Source: Zanthoxylum bungeanum
Lineage: Eukaryota > Streptophyta > Magnoliopsida > Sapindales > Rutaceae
DNA length: 64,000 bases
Assembly: GCA_019454045.1 (NCBI GenBank)
Contig: SKCR01037660.1
Span: 1 to 64,000 of the forward strand
Direction of reading: 5' to 3'
A program made the translations under genes and the position numbers. The notes under the pieces are model-generated. The model saw nothing but the letters and a program-made list of their open reading frames with translations, did not search any database and was not told the DNA's origin. Shown here in pieces: positions 1-11,695 of this stretch (position 1 is its first letter; each line of letters starts with the position of its first letter).

Positions 1-261
1 CTGAATTGGAATTCAAAACAAATAACAAAAAAAAATTACTATTCATATAAATAGTAATTTTTATATTATTCCAATTCTCAAAGTGCCCCCATCGGCATTC
101 ACCAATCCCTAAGCCCTATGGAACCTCATAAATGATTTGTTCAATAATTAAACACATTTAACCATTTACGAACAATTCCTACAACAATCATATATGTTGT
201 TATATTTGTACTGTGCACTGTTAACCATTGATTTCGACTTTGTTGTGTGTGACCTTTTGGG
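1..261. other. AT-rich flank, no gene seen
   Basis: No open frame, RNA gene or complete repeat could be recognised. The sequence is AT-rich and ends where a degenerate copia LTR begins. It is probably the remaining flank of an older repeat into which that LTR inserted. Confidence 0.4.
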
Positions 262-2223
262 TGATAGACAATTATGACCCATAGCGTCACTATTTGTAAA
301 AGACAAAGGAAATTGCTATTTTATCATTTTGTAATTAGATTACTTGAATATATAAATGATAAAATTCCTTATGATTATCTCCGGATTATAAGATGTGAGA
401 CAGTATCAATCCACTAAGGTTTAATCCTTAAATATCCCTAGTCCTAGTATTATCAAGACTGGACATCGATAATGCGGAATAGACTAGTATTGCACTTGTG
501 CGCGTTGTGGAAGCAGAACGACATAGTTCTCATATATTTAAGTATTGGATACTTATGCAATTGTGATAGGAGGTTGTGTTTACCGATGATACGGGAACAG
601 CTTCGCTCTGGATAGACCCCTCAGAATCCCATTGGTAGTATGACTATGTGTCTATGGGAATCTGATTCAGGGTATGTGTATTTGGTCTTAACCTGAGACT
701 TGCATCGCTAATACTTATGACAATCAATACGCTTTGGTTTTGGTCATCCGGGACTTTAACAGGTTCTGGGTACGCCTCTTCTGGGTTTATTGAGAATCGT
801 AGTGTATTGGGTGTGATGTCAAGACGGAAGTATCACTTTATTCATATGGAGATGATGATCACGCAGAGATACAAAATTGTTTCTCTATTATGTTGCAACT
901 ATCGGGATAATATGACAAGGTCATGATTATTCGATTATAGAGACTAGTTGTTTGTGATTCGATAAATGCTTTGTACGAGGCATACAATATTCCAGCCTCA
1001 GGCCTTGCATGTGACATCATATACTGGATCGCAATACGCAATACTACATATACTACACCTGACAAAGATTATATATTCCTTAAAGAATATTTCTGGGGAA
1101 TTGGGTAGGCACGACGCTTTGCTAGAAGCCAACCATGTCTCGTAAATCGGTAAGAATGTGGTACCGGGTACGCACGTGTTCGGATAGTCCGACGACCGGA
1201 TTTACTGCCAACATATCCAGGGATCTCATGGGTCGCTTCCCGAAGATTCACCGATGACATTTGACTCGAACATAATTAATCTGGGATTAATTAGAAGAGA
1301 GAGAAAATTAATCTAGGATTAATTACAGCAAGAATTTATCTGGGATAAAATTCAACTAGAAGAGAGAGAACGATTAATTTGGAATTAATCGATTAAATAA
1401 TATATTCGATATATTAAATGAAATTAGATTTCATAACGGAATTAAAATTGGATTTTAATTCAGGCGAACGAATTAATTTAGAATTAATTCGTGAGCGACT
1501 TTGATAGTAATTTTGCTAGGCATAATTATTTAATTAAATTTGATTTAATTAAGTCGTAATGGAAAATTTGTTAATTCGGAATTAACGAACCCGAGCCCGG
1601 AATGTGTTTGCGGTCCCACTTGGATTTTGAATCAAAGTGGGGCCCACATCAAGTCATATCACTAGTCAATCTCATCACTTTTTTGGTTGATGGAAGTTGT
1701 TGGTTTTTGGTCACTTGTAGCTTACACAAACTTGAGAGATGAATGACATTTTACCAACTTTGGATTTTGGTATATGACATTTTGATTTTGGATAATTAAA
1801 AACACTTTACATTTTTTTTCACTCATCACTCTTTTTCTCTCTTCACCGTGACTCTCCATCTCTTTTATCCACACATTGCTGAGACTTATAAAAAAACAAG
1901 GGGAAGACTTTTATTGCAAATTTCTTCCATAGCTAGCACTTAAAGAGTCATTCAAATGTGAAAGGGAAACATCCCTTGAGTTTGGAATTCATTCACCAAG
2001 GCTTGGAGCTCAACATACAATCAAGGAGATCTTGGAGAACAACATCAAAGGATTCAAAGTTTTGAAATTTCCAAGATCCAAGAAACCGATCAATGTTAGT
2101 TATTCCGTAAACTTCGTTGATTAGATGGTCGTGAAATGAATCATGGTAATTTAATCGAACATAAATTATCCTCCGATCAGAAGGTCGTTCGATTTCAATT
2201 ACCAAGGTTGACATTTAGCAACA
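262..2223 (+). mobile_element. Old Ty1/copia LTR, forward, probably solo
   Basis: The whole stretch aligns by eye with the other LTRs of the main copia family in this window (30124-31822, 38515-40567, and reversed at 4493-6254 and 11696-13649). Shared landmarks in order are the start ACAATTATGACCCATAGCGTCAC, the segment around the altered TGTTGG start, the TATCGAGACTGGACATCGAT-like stretch near 460, the hairpin array near 1275-1600, and the ACCGATCAATGT segment near 2090. The first bases are mutated (TGATAGACAATT) and the 3' end is approximate. No primer site or pol follows, so it is a solo or truncated LTR. No matching target duplication was found, which fits age or rearrangement. Short open frames inside it are not genes. 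Confidence 0.75.
1277..1600 (+). repeat. Hairpin array inside the old copia LTR
   Basis: Consecutive inverted repeats have arms of about 6-10 bp separated by three bases. Examples are AATTAATC-TGG-GATTAATT, the same arms around TAG, CGATTAATT-TGG-AATTAATCG, GAATTAAAAT-TGG-ATTTTAATTC, CGAATTAATT-TAG-AATTAATTCG and CGTTAATT-CGG-AATTAACG. The order matches the arrays in the other LTRs of the family. Confidence 0.8.
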
Positions 2224-3096
2224 TGCCAAAGCCCCCAAATGAGAAGGAAACATATATATACCGATTTTGTATGCGATTTACATATAATACGGTCCCTCGC
2301 CTAACTGTATCCCCACCTATTGACCTAGGGTACAGAAAGTGTCTACCCATATGGTCAAATGTATGATGTTGATAGTGTCATGAATCGTACTAACCCAAGA
2401 ATCTCACATGATTCTTCCGCTGTGGCCACAGTTTCAAGCACTGATCACACATATCAACCCGTGAACTAGAATACTACTCTTATAAGAAAATATTATCCGA
2501 GAGAGTGGCGATTCTCTGTTGTATCTTTACAAACTTCATGTGTTTCAACAAATGACCCAAACATACCCTTATGACCGGATCTTTTGAACCGGGGAAGGAG
2601 AATGTCAAAGTTATTTGATCCACACATAGATTGTAAAGACCTCAAGTTTAAGGACTAGTCATATAATCGATACATGAAAATTCTCACAGACACATGGGAT
2701 AAACACTCCATATGAAAACTTTCGGCGGTCAGTTCGATGGACACGAGCAACTAATGCATCCATGTGATACACCAAGCGGACGGATCTCCGCTAGTAGCCT
2801 ATGAGATCGGCTACCCCACTTAAGGGCAGATCATATCATCATGCTAGTCTCTCCGCTTTGTGAAAGCCCAGATTATTCACAAAACTATGACTAGGAACAT
2901 TTAGGAGTAATGATTCTCATAAGGCGTGGAAGCCATCGTCTTATTACTCAAAGGGCTTTATTACAGTGTTGATGATTCATATAAGTTATGTAAGACACGT
3001 ATAATAAAGATTGTCATTTTATTAATTAATGAAAATATTATAAATACATGTACATATAGCCCATCCACAAGTTGGGTATAGGGCATATCCCTAATA
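2224..3096 (-). mobile_element. LTR-like relic, reverse orientation
   Basis: Read on the reverse strand, this begins with GGGATATGCCCTATACCC near 3094 and continues as non-coding sequence without pol. That opening resembles the TGTTGGGATGTATGCCCTAG start of the copia LTR at 26092 and is typical of one class of plant copia LTRs. Both ends are eroded and no partner LTR is present. The identification rests mainly on the start motif and on family knowledge. The left boundary is set only by the end of the preceding LTR. Confidence 0.45.
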
Positions 3097-4492
3097 TTTT
3101 TTCTATTACGTTTTTGTTGTGCTGAGCACGCTGGTTTGTATTAATAAGTTAAAGATTTGTTTTGCATTGATTTTGTAGGCATTGAGCCCTTAAGTGTTGT
3201 TAGATATTGTGGGCACAAAGCATTTTAAGTGTTGATATTGATGTGTTTTGTATGGACTTGAGGTCATTTTGTTTGTTTGATGTTTTTCTGAGATTCCATT
3301 TTTATTCTGGACTGTGACCTAGGTTGTCCAGGTTTAGGATACATCATGCCCGTTTTTATATAAATTTGGAGGCTTATGAAGATAGGTTAATCCTGTCTCC
3401 TATCGGTAGCATCCTGCGTCTAGTGGTGTGTTACAATATGCATGAACTAATCTGAATATCTAATTTTAACATGCATGATACTGATATGACTATCAAAACT
3501 ACAGGTGCGTTAGATGAGTCTGAATGTTACCCTACATGCAGGCATTAAGCCTGAATACTAAACTAATCTTGCATGTCCTATCTGAAAGCTACATGAACTG
3601 AATCTAAATTCTTGAATTGTACATGCATGAACTGAATCTGCATCCTAAACATAAATGAGCTATACCTAAATGTTAAACTGAACATGCATGCACTAACCTA
3701 AAATACCTAAACTGATGATGCATGAGTTAACATGAATTTCTTATTTGAACATGCATGACCGAAAACTAAATTTATGATTTGAAATTATATAAGCTAAGTA
3801 TTAATATCTGAAATACATATGCATGAAAAAAACATGTTTGAATCTGGCTTGCATGTTATTACCAAACCACCTATACCCATGGTAAACGCCGACTCAATAT
3901 CGTGGTGGCTTGGTTAAATTCTAACCTATGCATGGATCATGAAAACTAGGTATGGCTACAAGAGCTGAAATATGTGAATCCTAATACTGAATTGAACTAT
4001 CTAACCTAACTGCTAACGTGATTTGACCTTCACTGATTCTGATCTGAGCCTACATGGTCTGAAACTAACATGAGCTAAATACTAATATATGATTCTCACT
4101 CAATTTTGATGCTACCTAAACTGAACTTGATTCTGGATCTACATAAAGAATGCGGAATCATTTGAAAACATGATTATACGACATGGAAAAACATTCATAT
4201 AATCTAAACACAGTACTGTGTGCTGAAAAACATGAAACTAATTTTTGAAAACATATCATTTCCTGAAATCAATGAATGTGTACAAAACCTATCACTTATA
4301 AAATCACATGTGTGAGCTGAGAAAATCTACAATAGCATAGTAGCGTTGAGAAGCTGAAACACTATTTAGTTGGACATAGCACCGCGTAAGTAGATGGAAT
4401 TAAACTATAACTCAATTGCTGAGCATATGGGGTGATTAGTGTCCAATAGACTATCAGAGCAGTGTAGACTAGCGGTGTAAAGTCATGTATAT
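3097..4492. other. Decayed repetitive DNA with CATGCATG motifs, no gene
   Basis: No coding region was found. From about 3430 to 4270 the words ACATGCATGA, CTGAA and CTAA recur at irregular spacing, which suggests a strongly decayed tandem repeat or the interior of an old gypsy-type LTR. It ends at the TGGGTTTCTAGG boundary of a copia LTR. The origin is unresolved. Confidence 0.4.
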
Positions 4493-6254
4493 TGGGTTTC
4501 TAGGTTAGTCCCAAGTTCAATTTCAAGCAAGAAATCATGTGCGAATACAACAAATAAGCATGGCGGAATCATACTTACATTGATCGGCTTTTGCGATGCG
4601 AGGAACAACAAAAATCTTCAAGGTTTTTGTCCATGAGGCTCACGGAAAAGCTCCTCCAAGTTGTGCTCCATTTGCTCGGCCAAGCTCCAAGCTTGGGTGT
4701 GCATTCCATGCCCACGGGTGGGTTTCCCTATCACCTTCGGAAGACTCCTAAAGTGTGCTAGAACTTGTGAAAAACTTGAATGCTCTCGGCAATGGCAGAT
4801 TTTGGAGAGCAAAATTAGCCCTTGGCCGAATAAGGGAGAAGAGAAGAGAGAGAGAGTTGTGTTGAGTTTTGTGTATCTAATACACTTTAATTGATTTACC
4901 AAAATCAATTAATGATATACCAAATTCAAAATTGGTAAATGGCATTCTATCTCAACAACTTGGAGTGTAACATAAGCCACAATCATTCCATCACCTAATA
5001 CTATCACCATAAAGGTAAAAGGTTGACAAGTGATGTGACATGATGTGACTTATGGGCCCCACTTGAATTCAAAATCCGAGTGGGCCCGCAAACACTCCCG
5101 GGCTCGGGTTCGCTAATTTCGAATTAATGAATTTTCCGTTGCGACGTAATTAAATCAAATTTAATTAAATAATTATGCCTAGCAAAATTACTATTCACGT
5201 CGCTAACGAATTAATTCTAAATTAACTCGTTCGCCCGAATTAAAATCTAATTTTAATTCCGTGTCGAAATCCAATTTCGATTAATATATCGAATATATTA
5301 ATTTATCGATTAATTACAAATTAATCGTTCTCTCTCTTTAAATAATATTTTATCCCAAATAAAATATCTCCGTAATTAATCCTATATTAATTTTCTCTCT
5401 CATATAATTAATCCTAGATTAATAAAGTGCGAGTCATACATCATCGGTGAATCTTCGGGAAGCGACCCATGAGATCCCCGGATATGTTGGCAGTAAATCT
5501 GGTCGCCGGACTATCCGAACATGTACGTACCTAGTACTACATTTTTACCGATTTACAAGACATGGTTTTCTTCTAGCAAAGCATCGTGCCTACCCAATTC
5601 TACAGAAATATTCTTATAGGAATATGTGATCTATTTCAGGCGTAGTATACGTAGTATTGCGTATTACGATCCAGTATCGGATATCACGTGCAAGGCCTGA
5701 GGCTGGAATCGTATCTGCCCCGTACGAAGCACATATCGGATCTCTGGTAACTAGTCTCTATAATCGGATAAACATGACCTAGTCATAATATCCCGATAGT
5801 TGCAGCATATAATAGCACCAGTTTCATACCTACGGATCATCATCTCCACTATGATTGGAGTGATACTTCCATCTCGACATCACACCCAATACACTACGAT
5901 TCTCAATATACCCAGAAGAGGCGTACACAGAACCTGTTAAAGCCCTGGACGACCAAAACCAAAGTATATTGATTGTCGCAAGTATTAACGGAGCAAGTCT
6001 CAGGTTAAGACCAAATACACCTACCCTGATTCAGACTTCCATAGACACATAGTCATACTACCAATGGAATTCCGAGGGGTCTATCCAGATCGAAGCTATT
6101 TCCGTACCATCGGTAAACACAACCTCCTATTACACTTGCATGAGTATCCTATACCCAAATATATGAGAACTATGTCGTTATGCCCTCACAACGCGCACAA
6201 GTGTAATACTAGTCTTTTACGCATTATCGATGTCCAATCTCGATAATACTCTGA
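4493..6254 (-). repeat. 3' LTR of the old copia element, truncated
   Basis: It aligns with 11309-11695 plus 21782-23322 from the TGGGTTTCTAGG end through to the TCTCGATAATACTCTGAC segment. It then stops, lacking the last stretch that would carry the TGTTGGA terminus. The hairpin array lies around 5160-5425. Small open frames here are LTR shadows. Confidence 0.8.
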
Positions 6255-6286
6255 CATATCATCATTATTTTATAGGATATTCATTG
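6255..6286. other. Deletion junction with filler sequence
   Basis: LTR sequence ends after CTCTGAC and RT-type sequence resumes at GTCAGTGCGCTCCCACTAACC. Between them lie about 30 AT-rich bases that match neither side. This looks like a repaired double-strand break that removed the LTR start, polypurine tract, RNase H and the RT active-site region. Confidence 0.6.
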
Positions 6287-8960
6287 TCAGTGCGCTCCCA
6301 CTAACCTTCTTATATACACAAGAATCATTTCGTTTTGAATTAAATCATATACAATTATGATTACATCAAAACGATAGTTCCAAGAATCCAATGCTTGCTT
6401 CAATCCATAAATGGATCGAATAACTTGCAAACCTTGTTTTCCCGTTTTGGTATGAAAAAACCGTCAGGATGTTGTAAACATCCTCCAAAAGGTTTTCGTT
6501 AAGGAAAGAGGTTTTGGCATTCCTGCTGCCATATTTCATAAATGAAACATGCAGCATTAGCAAGCATTATCCGAATGGATTTAACAATGGCAACTGTTAA
6601 AAGGTTTCGTCATCATCGACACAATGTGGATAACCATACCTTTTCGCTACAAGCCTAGCTTAGTACGTGGGTATGTTTCCTTCCATGTATGTCTTCCTTG
6701 AAGACTTATATAGTACCAATAGCCACAATGCCTTTCGGTACAACAACTAGTATCCAAACTTAGTTGATATACATGGAATCCATTTCGGACATCATGGCAC
6801 TTTGCCATAATAGGGAGTCGATACCTTGTATCACTTCCTCATACGTAGTCAGTTCGTCTACCTCAATAAGATTGACATCTTTACGAGGTGAGATCAGAAA
6901 CCCATACCTCCCAGGTTGTTTTTTGACTCTCTCCGACTTACGCGGTTCTTGTGTATTCGAAGATTATTGGTATAGTTTCATCCTTGATGAACTATTTGTG
7001 TTCCATTAAGGAATCGGTGCCTGGAATAGTATTACTCCGATTTTCATCGAGTTTTACTTTCCTCCCACTTACCACTGCATATAAGTATTCCTCTTAGGAA
7101 AATTGCATGGTCAGCAACAATTACATTGTTCTCTTGTGAGTTGTATAAGTACTATACTTTGGTTTCCTAACTTAGGCACTTATCCTATCTGGGTTCTAGT
7201 TTGGTATCATCCAAACATATGCCTAACATACCCAAATCTTCAGGATTGAGAAAAGCCGGTTTCTTTCATGTTCATATCTAATATGAAGTCTGTCAAATAG
7301 ATTTTCATGGAACCTTATTCAAAATAAGTTTTTCACTGTTTAAAGTTTATCCCTTGAAGGAAATGGTAGCTCAGAGCGACTCATGATTAACCTTATCATG
7401 TCCAACAAAATTCGGTTTCTCCATTCAGACACACCGTCAAACTGACGTGTTCCGGGAGGAGTCCTCATTGAAAGAATACTATACTCTTTCAAGTATTTGA
7501 GAAACTTATTGCATAAGTATTTTCCATCATGGTCTAACCGTGACGGTTTTAATACTTTAGCCGATCTGTTTGTCTACTTCGTGTCGAAACTAAAAAAGTT
7601 TCCATTTTGTGTTTCAGAAGAAACACATAACCATAACGCGATGCAACATCCGTAAAGGTCACGAAACATTCATATCCACCTCTAGCCTAGCTAGACATGG
7701 GCCCACTTATGTCACTATGAACAAGGGCTAACAGATCGGTGGCACTTGCACTTTTACCAAGTAAAAGGTGTTATAGGCACTTTGCCCAATAAACTAGATT
7801 TGTAGACATCATTTGAATAGAATCAAATCCGTCCTAGTATCCACTCTTCGAAAGTGTGGATATACGAGTCTTGTTAATTGTGTCACAGACAACAATGCTA
7901 TAAATAAGTCTTATCTAATCAAATCAGTTTGAGCTATTTGTTTGTCATGTATTATGTTTGAGATTCATTTATATTCTAAATATAAATACTGTTATTCACA
8001 TCCAATGTGTTTATCTCAATATCATCTTTATAAAATAAAACACTTTAGTGTTCTAGAATATAAAGGTATACCTGCAATGGGTTAAACCCTGATATAGAGA
8101 TAATGTTCCTAGTCAAACTAGTTACATTGTAACAGTTTCCTAATTTAAGTACATACCTGAAGGGTAGTTCCTAAACTTAGGTTTCTACGGTTAAAACAGC
8201 GACTCTCGTCCCGTTTTCGATTCGCAGATCAATCTCAACTGAAGTCAGTATCCTGCTAATCAGCAGATTCTGCACACCAGCACATATTTATGTACCAAAT
8301 TTTGTATCTAAAATCCAATTTTAATACTAGAAGTGAACATGTTTATGACAAACATATTTGAAGTCGGAGCCTTACACCGTCTTCACTTCCTTTATGTCTG
8401 CCTTGTCCATACGACAGTCACGCTTCATTGACCCCGTTTGCCACAGTTTAGGCAGACATTTTGGGATATGTCCTTTGTCTTCCCAGAAGATTATAATGAT
8501 TTTGCCTTTGCCCATTTTCCACACCCCAGAAGCCTTTGGCCAAGCCTTGGCCTTCCGGAATGTCGAAGTAAGGTGCGCCTTGCGCTTCTTGCCTTATTAC
8601 AAACTTTGGCTTTGTCTCCTTGAGTATAGCCATTAACTCTCTGAGTTTACTATTGCAATTTAGTACTTCTAAGATCTAAGGATAGATCTATGAAGATCCT
8701 TCAATTTCAATATCATACTTTAAGGATCTAATACTTAGTTCTAATTAAGAAATTAAGGAATCTATTTGGCAAATATAATGGATTAAGCACTAAAGTTATC
8801 ATCACATGAATATTCCAAATATCATGTTCTACTATTTGCTCAACTCCGGGCTTAGGCTTGAGACGTCACTCTATCAAATAAAGTAACTTCTCGGTCTCCA
8901 GGACTATCCTGAGATTTTATTCCCAATTTGAAAATTAAAGCCGTTTAAAAATATTTCCAC
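6287..8960 (-). pseudogene. Degenerate copia gag-pol remnant (gag, protease, integrase, partial RT)
   Basis: On the reverse strand this stretch is collinear with 17570-14661 of the young element. The parts in order are a gag start near 8960-8870, a gag C-terminus and zinc-knuckle region near 8600-8400, the protease region near 8330, integrase near 7900-7060, and RT N-terminal sequence near 6760-6287. Many frameshifts and stops break every domain, and the RT active site with YVDD is absent because of the deletion just below 6287. The middle of gag (about 8870-8641) is replaced by unrelated AT-rich sequence, and the same replacement occurs in the forward remnant at 43000-43230. The two remnants share other changes too, so both descend from one already defective copy. 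Confidence 0.75.
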
Positions 8961-9239
8961 CCAGGTTTAAGTTTTAAATGCTAATCTTTCAATTATTTTG
9001 ATTCTAATAGTCCAACTATTTAATCAACTATTTTAGGTACTATTTTTTATAATGATTACTACAGTCTAACTATATAATCAACTATAATTTAATTGGTTAA
9101 ATTCAATTATATTGATTACTATAATCCAATTATAAAATCAACTATAATTGAAATAGTTTGAATACAGTCCAACTGTTTTATTTAAAACAATGATTAAATA
9201 TTAGTCCAACTAATATATTGACGAAAAATTGAAATGAGC

Positions 9240-11290
9240 GCGTATGGCAAGTAACTAAACGAATATTGAAAATTTAATACTTGCCTCCCACTATTTTTCG
9301 GCGAGCCTCTAACCCTCTGTGGAGTACTCGGGAAACCTTGTTTCCTAGTGGGCTAGGATCCCGTTAAATAAAACACAATCTTGACTTTGGCCAACAAATT
9401 GTATGATAATTAACTAGGTAGATCTCTAAGATCAATGGATCCCATCCAATTCCTAGATCTAGTAGGTGGACATCCAAGTCCGAAACATATATCTTATATA
9501 TGCCAATATATCCAATATATTGCCTAACTTTTTTCCTCTGAATCAATTAAGCCTTGGCTTTGGCACAACAAACTTAATGATCCCAGTTAAGCGTGACCCA
9601 TTGATTATGGAAAGCTTCGTAATCAATGTCGATAGACAAGAAGTGATCTTGACTTTAGCCAACAAATCACAACTTGGACAAGACACCGATATGGAACAAA
9701 GCTTTCATGATTCAAACACATCCGCGACGGACAAAGGTCTTGACTTTGGCCAACAAACCAGTGCCAATCTTGGATCTTGAGTAAGAATCACTCAATGGAA
9801 GGAAAAACGCTTAATATGTTTTGAGGGTTTTTTCGCGTAATTGGCAACCAATTAATTATCTTTGTTAAGGTCTCATCATCATACACCCTTAAACATGCGT
9901 TCTAAACACATAATAAGGCGTGTAAGTAAATAAATATAATAATGATATGCGGATGGATATTTAACATTGTTCCTAGAACAAATCTCTCCATTTCCTCTCT
10001 CCCGCTAGCACAAGTATTACTTCTACCCAATTACATAACACTTCTAAAGAATCCTCATTTACATTGAGGGGAATAGGTGAGAAGAGAAATACACAGAGTC
10101 AAGAGGTAATAGGCTGGACACGCAGGTCTAATTAATAAATTCTAAATGTATTACAACAATTTCCAAAATTGCCCTCACCCATCTAATATCCATCTGATAT
10201 ACATTATTCATACATTGCATCCATGTATTCACACAATGCATGTTATCAATCAATCTAATACAATTAATTAATCTGAAATTAATGACCATCCAATGTTCAA
10301 ACAACGATTTGATTTTGCGCGAGTCAAACTCGTTTTGCGAATAAGTACTCAAAGTATGAATTCACGAATTATATTAAACTACAACATTAAATCCAATTTA
10401 ATTTGTATTTAATACTAATTCATTATTTAATTCCAAATTAAATATTTACACTTTTTAATGTACCTTTACGACTTAGATTCTAAATCTAATCGTTACGGGT
10501 CTCAAAGCCCGATTAACATCTAATGTTAATTTAATCAAAGTCCAATGGGCTTAAATTAATTTCATAAGGAATGGACTTTTGGTCAATATGGGTCAAACCC
10601 AAATACCAAAGCCCATTTAAGGAATCACCCTTATTTGCCAGAAACCAATTTAGGCCCATTAAAATTAAAGGTCCATTAAGTCATATTTGGACTTTATGGA
10701 TATGGTTTTGGGGCCAATTGGATCCAACCAATTATCCTAAACAAAAACTTGGCCCAACCAAGCCCATTAAGCCCAATTACAACTTTACAAGCCCAATTCC
10801 AAATTTGCCCAATTAATTAAATTACAAAAATCCAAATTTCATAATTAATTAACCTAAAGTGTATAGCCATAATTAATTAAATAAATTAACATTTCCAAAA
10901 TACTAATTTACTCATTAATTATGCTCATTATCATCAAAACATGTCCAACACATTTGAATCAAAAATCAATCATTTTCCATGCTTAAACACTCACGGCAAT
11001 AGGGTTTTCATGTCCGATTCCAAATTCAATCAAATTAAATCCTAAATCAACATTCCTCAAATGATTTCAACTCATCCAATGATCAAAATCAAAAAATACC
11101 ATGACTTAGGGCAACTACTCACATTCGGCCAAGCCAAAAATGGGGAAAAAATTTGATCCAATCCAATTTTCATCAAATTGATCATGCAACACCATGTTAT
11201 CATAATTTAAGCATACTAAACAATCAATTTCACTCAAACATGCTCAAATCAATTTTGTCCAATTTTACCCTAATTTCAATTTCATGCTCA
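9240..11290 (-). other. Long untranslated leader of the old copia element
   Basis: This non-coding stretch lies between the primer site and gag and is collinear with 17750-19810 and, reversed, with 40587-42650. It holds several copies of the TTGGCCAAAGTCAAG word (about 9380, 9540, 9650, 9730). Near the primer site, about 10550-10810, are many copies of GCCCAATT/AAGCCCAT. The short frames inside are not conserved as proteins. Confidence 0.7.
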
Positions 11291-11291
11291 A

Positions 11292-11306
11292 AATGGCTTT
11301 ATACCA
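11292..11306 (-). promoter_or_regulatory. Primer-binding site (initiator Met tRNA type), degenerate
   Basis: The reverse strand reads TGGTATAAAGCCATT just inside the LTR end. The first six bases match the 3' end complement of plant initiator methionine tRNA (TGGTATCAGAGC). The rest is diverged. Confidence 0.65.
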
Positions 11307-11308
11307 TG

Positions 11309-11695
11309 TGGGTTTCTAGGTTTGTCCCAAGATCAATTTCAAGCAATAAATCATGTGCAAATACAACAAAAAGCATGGTGGAATCATACTTACATTGATC
11401 GGCTTTTGCGATGCGAGGAACAACAAAAATCTTCAAGCTTTGTCAAGAGGCTCACGACAAAGCTCTTCCAAGTTGTGCTCATTTGCTCGGCCAAGCTCCA
11501 AGCTTGGGTTGCATTCCATGCCCACGAGGGGTTCCTATCACCTTCAGAAGACTCCTAAAGTGTGCTAGCACTTGGAAAAAATTGCAACCAATCTTTACAA
11601 AGCTTCTACCATGTCCGGTAATGCAGATTTTGGAGAGCAAAATTGGGCCTTGGCAGAATAAGGGACAATAGAAGAGAGAGAGAGTTGGTTGAATG
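11309..11695 (-). repeat. 5' LTR of the old copia element, first piece
   Basis: It runs from TGGGTTTCTAGG next to the primer site to the insertion point of the young element. It aligns with 4493-4860. The LTR continues at 21782 on the other side of the insertion, where the sequence GTATCTAATACACTTTAATT matches the copy at 4869. Confidence 0.85.
11691..11695. repeat. Target-site duplication, left copy (GAATG)
   Basis: GAATG directly precedes the terminal TGTTGG of the young element and is repeated exactly at 21777-21781. Confidence 0.95.

Noticed and set aside
717..1260. Short frames repeated at 5447, 12922, 21048, 30540, 31126, 37298 and 39561
   Set aside because: The recurring peptide similarity simply reflects LTR copies of one copia family; frames are short, on either strand, and disrupted in several copies.
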